Assembly (NCBI RefSeq): GCF_007874125.1
Contig: NZ_CP040128.1
Span: 4,092,001 to 4,156,000, forward strand
DNA from: Noviherbaspirillum sp. UKPF54
GTDB lineage: Bacteria > Pseudomonadota > Gammaproteobacteria > Burkholderiales > Burkholderiaceae_D
DNA: 64,000 nucleotides
Direction of reading: 5' to 3'
Each line of letters opens with the position of its first letter. Positions within the stretch are counted from its first letter, which is position 1. Of this stretch, positions 62,070 to 64,000 are shown piece by piece. Under the pieces are notes generated by a model. It saw only the letters and a program-made list of their open reading frames with translations, was not told where the DNA came from and did no database searches. The position numbers and the translations under genes are program-made.

Positions 62070-62303
62070 TCAGGGCAGCGCTTGTTCTTCCCGCAACCAG
62101 TCGAACAATTGCTGCAAGCCGTGCTGGGAGATTTCGATGGTGCCGGAGGCGGTGCTGTTGCCATCGGTGTTTTGCCTGATCTGAATCTGGATGGTGGCCC
62201 TGTTTTCTGGCGGTAAGGTCACCACCAGTTGTTCGGTGCCGCCGTCGGTTGCATTCTGGACCACCGCCTTGCCAAGCTCCACTTCATGGAATGTCGATTT
62301 CAT
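62070..62303 (-). CDS. Small hypothetical protein
   Basis: 77 residues, no signal peptide. HEVELGKAVVQNATDGGTEQLVVTLPPENRATIQIQIRQNTDG looks like a beta-rich domain, then a short helix (HGLQQLFDWLREEQ). GGAGAG lies before ATG 62303, and codon use is normal, so it is probably real. I do not recognise its family. It converges on the permease gene, 15 bases away. Confidence 0.55.
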   Translation of the reverse strand: MKSTFHEVELGKAVVQNATDGGTEQLVVTLPPENRATIQIQIRQNTDGNSTASGTIEISQHGLQQLFDWLREEQALP

Positions 62304-62585
62304 TCATCTCTCCGCGCGACGTTGATCTTTATTTATAGATCAATTGCCTGGCATTTCGAGTTGGGGCTACGCCTAGAAGGATGATCTTTGATTATCGTCA
62401 GCGTGCGTTTGCGCCGCTGGCGAGCGTTGCGCCGACAGCGTCTTCGCGGAAAAGGAATTGGATGTCTTCGAAGATATTGTTACTATCAGGACAGTGCGTG
62501 CGCAAAACACTTGCAGCGCGCCGTCATTTTTGATCTTAATCAATTGCGACGCTGCCATGTCGCTTCCCACTGAACAGGACTCTCC

Positions 62586-62957
62586 ATGAAATCCCTTCCC
62601 GCCCTAGTCGCGCTGGCCACGCTCAGCATGTCCGCCGCCTTCGCCGCGCCGCCAGCCGGCCACCCGACCCCTGCCGCCGCTGCCTCGATGATGGGCATGG
62701 CGCCGGTCGCCGAGGCCGAACTGACGCAAAAGGGCAAGGTCGTGAGCACGACCGATGCCAACGAATACACCTATATCGAAGTCACGCAAGGCCAGCAAAC
62801 CACCTGGCTGGCGGCGCAGAAGTTGTCGCTGAAGAAGGGAGACACGATCCGTTACGACAACGGCGCCGTCATGACCAACTTCTACAGCAAGCTGCTGAAG
62901 CGTACCTTCCCAAGCGTGACCTTCGTCAACCGCGTCGTCGTTTCCAACGGCAAGTAA
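62586..62957 (+). CDS. NrfJ-like small exported protein
   Basis: 123 residues. Signal peptide MKSLPALVALATLSMSAAFA, a Met/His/Pro-containing linker (PAGHPTPAAAASMMGM), then a compact beta domain: GKVVSTTDANEYTYIEVTQGQQTTWLAAQKLSLKKGDTIRY and MTNFYSKLLKRTFPSVTFVNRVVV. This pattern resembles NrfJ-type proteins, small periplasmic OB-like domains near cytochrome or metal-handling genes. Function unknown; metal or haem handling is a guess. No partners are nearby. Confidence 0.7.
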   Translation: MKSLPALVALATLSMSAAFAAPPAGHPTPAAAASMMGMAPVAEAELTQKGKVVSTTDANEYTYIEVTQGQQTTWLAAQKLSLKKGDTIRYDNGAVMTNFYSKLLKRTFPSVTFVNRVVVSNGK

Positions 62958-63202
62958 GCGCGCCGCGCGTTTCCGCATCGCCGCCGGCCGGCTGCGACAT
63001 CGCCGCGTGCGGTGCGGAACATTCCGCTTCTTCCTCTCTTCCCGGCGCGCACCGCTTGAGTTTGCGCATCGCGACCGCATCATCGCCCTGATAGATTGAA
63101 CCACGACTGCGGGCATGCAATGCGGATGCAGCCACGACTGCTTCTGCGCGCTCGTTCCCGCTGCCATTCCATTTCTGTCTTGATTCCGCACGAGGAGGCT
63201 TG

Positions 63203-64000
63203 ATGCGCGCATCTCAGCCGCTGCTGGCAGGCATGCTGGCCGTTTTGCTTGCCGGCTGCGGCGACGTGGCCAAGCTGCCGCTGGAGTCCGGGATCGGGCC
63301 GCAGCCGGCCTTGCCGGAACCGGCGATGTCGTTGCTTCCCACCGTCCATGTGGCCAAGGCCACCGGCTGGCCACCCGGTGCCATGCCGCAGGCCGCGCCC
63401 GGCTTGGCCGCAAATGCGTTTGCCAGCGGCCTGGACCACCCGCGCTGGCTGTACGTGCTGCCTAACGGCGACGTGCTCGTTGCTGAAACCAATGCCCCGC
63501 CCAAACCGGAAGACAGCAAAGGCATCCGTGGCTGGTTCATGAAACGCTTCATGCGGCGCGCCGGCGCGGCCGGGCCGAGCGCCAACCGCATCACCCTGCT
63601 GCGCGACGCCGACGGCGACGGCGTGGCCGAAACCCGCACCGTCTTTTTGCAGGGGCTGCATTCGCCGTTCGGCATGGCGCTGGTGGGCAACGACCTCTAC
63701 GTCGCCAATACCGACGCCATCGTGCGCTTCCCCTATCGCACCGGACAGACGCAGATCACCGCACCCGGCACCAAGGTCGCCGACCTGCCCGCCGGCCCGA
63801 TCAATCACCACTGGACCAAGAACCTCGTCGCCAGCCGCGACGGACGCCGCCTGTACGCGAGCGTCGGCTCCAACAGCAATGCCGCGGAAAACGGCATCGA
63901 CAACGAAACCAACCGCGCCGCCATCCTCGAAGTCGACCCGGCCAGCGGCAGCACGCGCGTGTTCGCCTCCGGCTTGCGCAATCCAGTTGGCATGGCGTGG
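63203..64000 (+). CDS. Sorbosone dehydrogenase-family lipoprotein (partial)
   Basis: 266 codons to the window end, no stop; the 3' part is missing. The signal MRASQPLLAGMLAVLLAGC has a lipobox (LAGC). Then comes a beta-propeller beginning NAFASGLDHPRWLYVLPNGDVLVAETN, an insert GWFMKRFMRRAGAAGPSANRITLLRDADGDGVAETR with a Ca-binding-like DADGDG, and LHSPFGMALVGNDLYVANTDAIVRFPY. This is the PQQ-dependent soluble-glucose/sorbosone dehydrogenase family, which oxidises sugars or sugar aldehydes in the periplasm. GAGGAGG precedes ATG 63203. Confidence 0.88.
   Translation, partial: MRASQPLLAGMLAVLLAGCGDVAKLPLESGIGPQPALPEPAMSLLPTVHVAKATGWPPGAMPQAAPGLAANAFASGLDHPRWLYVLPNGDVLVAETNAPPKPEDSKGIRGWFMKRFMRRAGAAGPSANRITLLRDADGDGVAETRTVFLQGLHSPFGMALVGNDLYVANTDAIVRFPYRTGQTQITAPGTKVADLPAGPINHHWTKNLVASRDGRRLYASVGSNSNAAENGIDNETNRAAILEVDPASGSTRVFASGLRNPVGMAW

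Noticed and set aside
62373..62573. Short open frames upstream of the NrfJ-like gene
   Set aside because: Opposing frames in a promoter-like gap, without ribosome binding sites or family-like sequence.

Overview
The window looks like chromosome from a GC-rich betaproteobacterium of the order Burkholderiales, most likely Oxalobacteraceae (Herbaspirillum, Noviherbaspirillum or Massilia-like). This rests on gene families recognised by eye (porin_4-type porin, MocR regulator beside a DUF2917 gene, DUF883/YqjE cluster, RdgC, DUF2288, LivK-type binding protein), the codon bias, and the recurring TA(C/G)AATG -10 elements just upstream of genes. No database search was possible.

Layout. 0-6.4 kb: a phospholipase D/VTT membrane fusion with a coupled EEP-family hydrolase, then three envelope or desiccation-stress type genes (DUF2382/YsnF and glycine-zipper families). 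6.5-13.1 kb: a DUF1857 protein, a REC-EAL protein, a MocR regulator divergent from a DUF2917 gene, a REC-PAS-histidine kinase and an AraC regulator. 13.2-18.0 kb: an operon of AGPS-like FAD oxidase, GlpD-like dehydrogenase and FGGY kinase, probably controlled by the divergent AraC gene. 18-20 kb: an attC-like inverted repeat and a Tat-exported PhoD-type phosphatase. 20-23.7 kb: a four-gene TetR/HlyD/ABC export operon with a palindromic operator. 23.8-47.4 kb: mainly housekeeping and envelope genes (rep, HD-GYP, porin, slyX, thioredoxin-reductase-like, dinB, rdgC, tRNA-Asp, pip, LivK-like binding protein, sensor kinase, DUF883/YqjE cluster, OmpA, catalase-like peroxidase, dihaem cytochrome c).

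47.48-55.29 kb: a 7.8-kb integrative island in the 3' end of tRNA-Arg(CCG). It is bounded by a perfect 29-bp direct repeat of the tRNA end and carries candidate integrase arm sites at both ends. It encodes a tyrosine integrase, an HNH-AP2 nuclease, a Bro-N regulator, an HTH/coiled-coil protein, a serine resolvase and two orphan proteins. It ends with a predicted toxin-antitoxin pair whose antitoxin carries a Panacea (DUF4065) domain. The tRNA's own terminator appears stranded just beyond attR.

55.5-57.3 kb: the most striking locus. About sixteen 16-bp iterons (consensus CACGCTCGAAAAACGA), all in one orientation and often spaced about 21-22 bp, follow an AT-rich stretch and precede a TrfA-family plasmid replication initiator. 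This has the form of a complete iteron replicon sitting between a tRNA gene and chromosomal signalling genes. 57.9-64 kb: a multi-PAS/GAF diguanylate cyclase with an intact GGDEF and I-site, an AI-2E family permease, a NrfJ-like secreted protein, and the start of a sorbosone-dehydrogenase-family lipoprotein cut by the window end.
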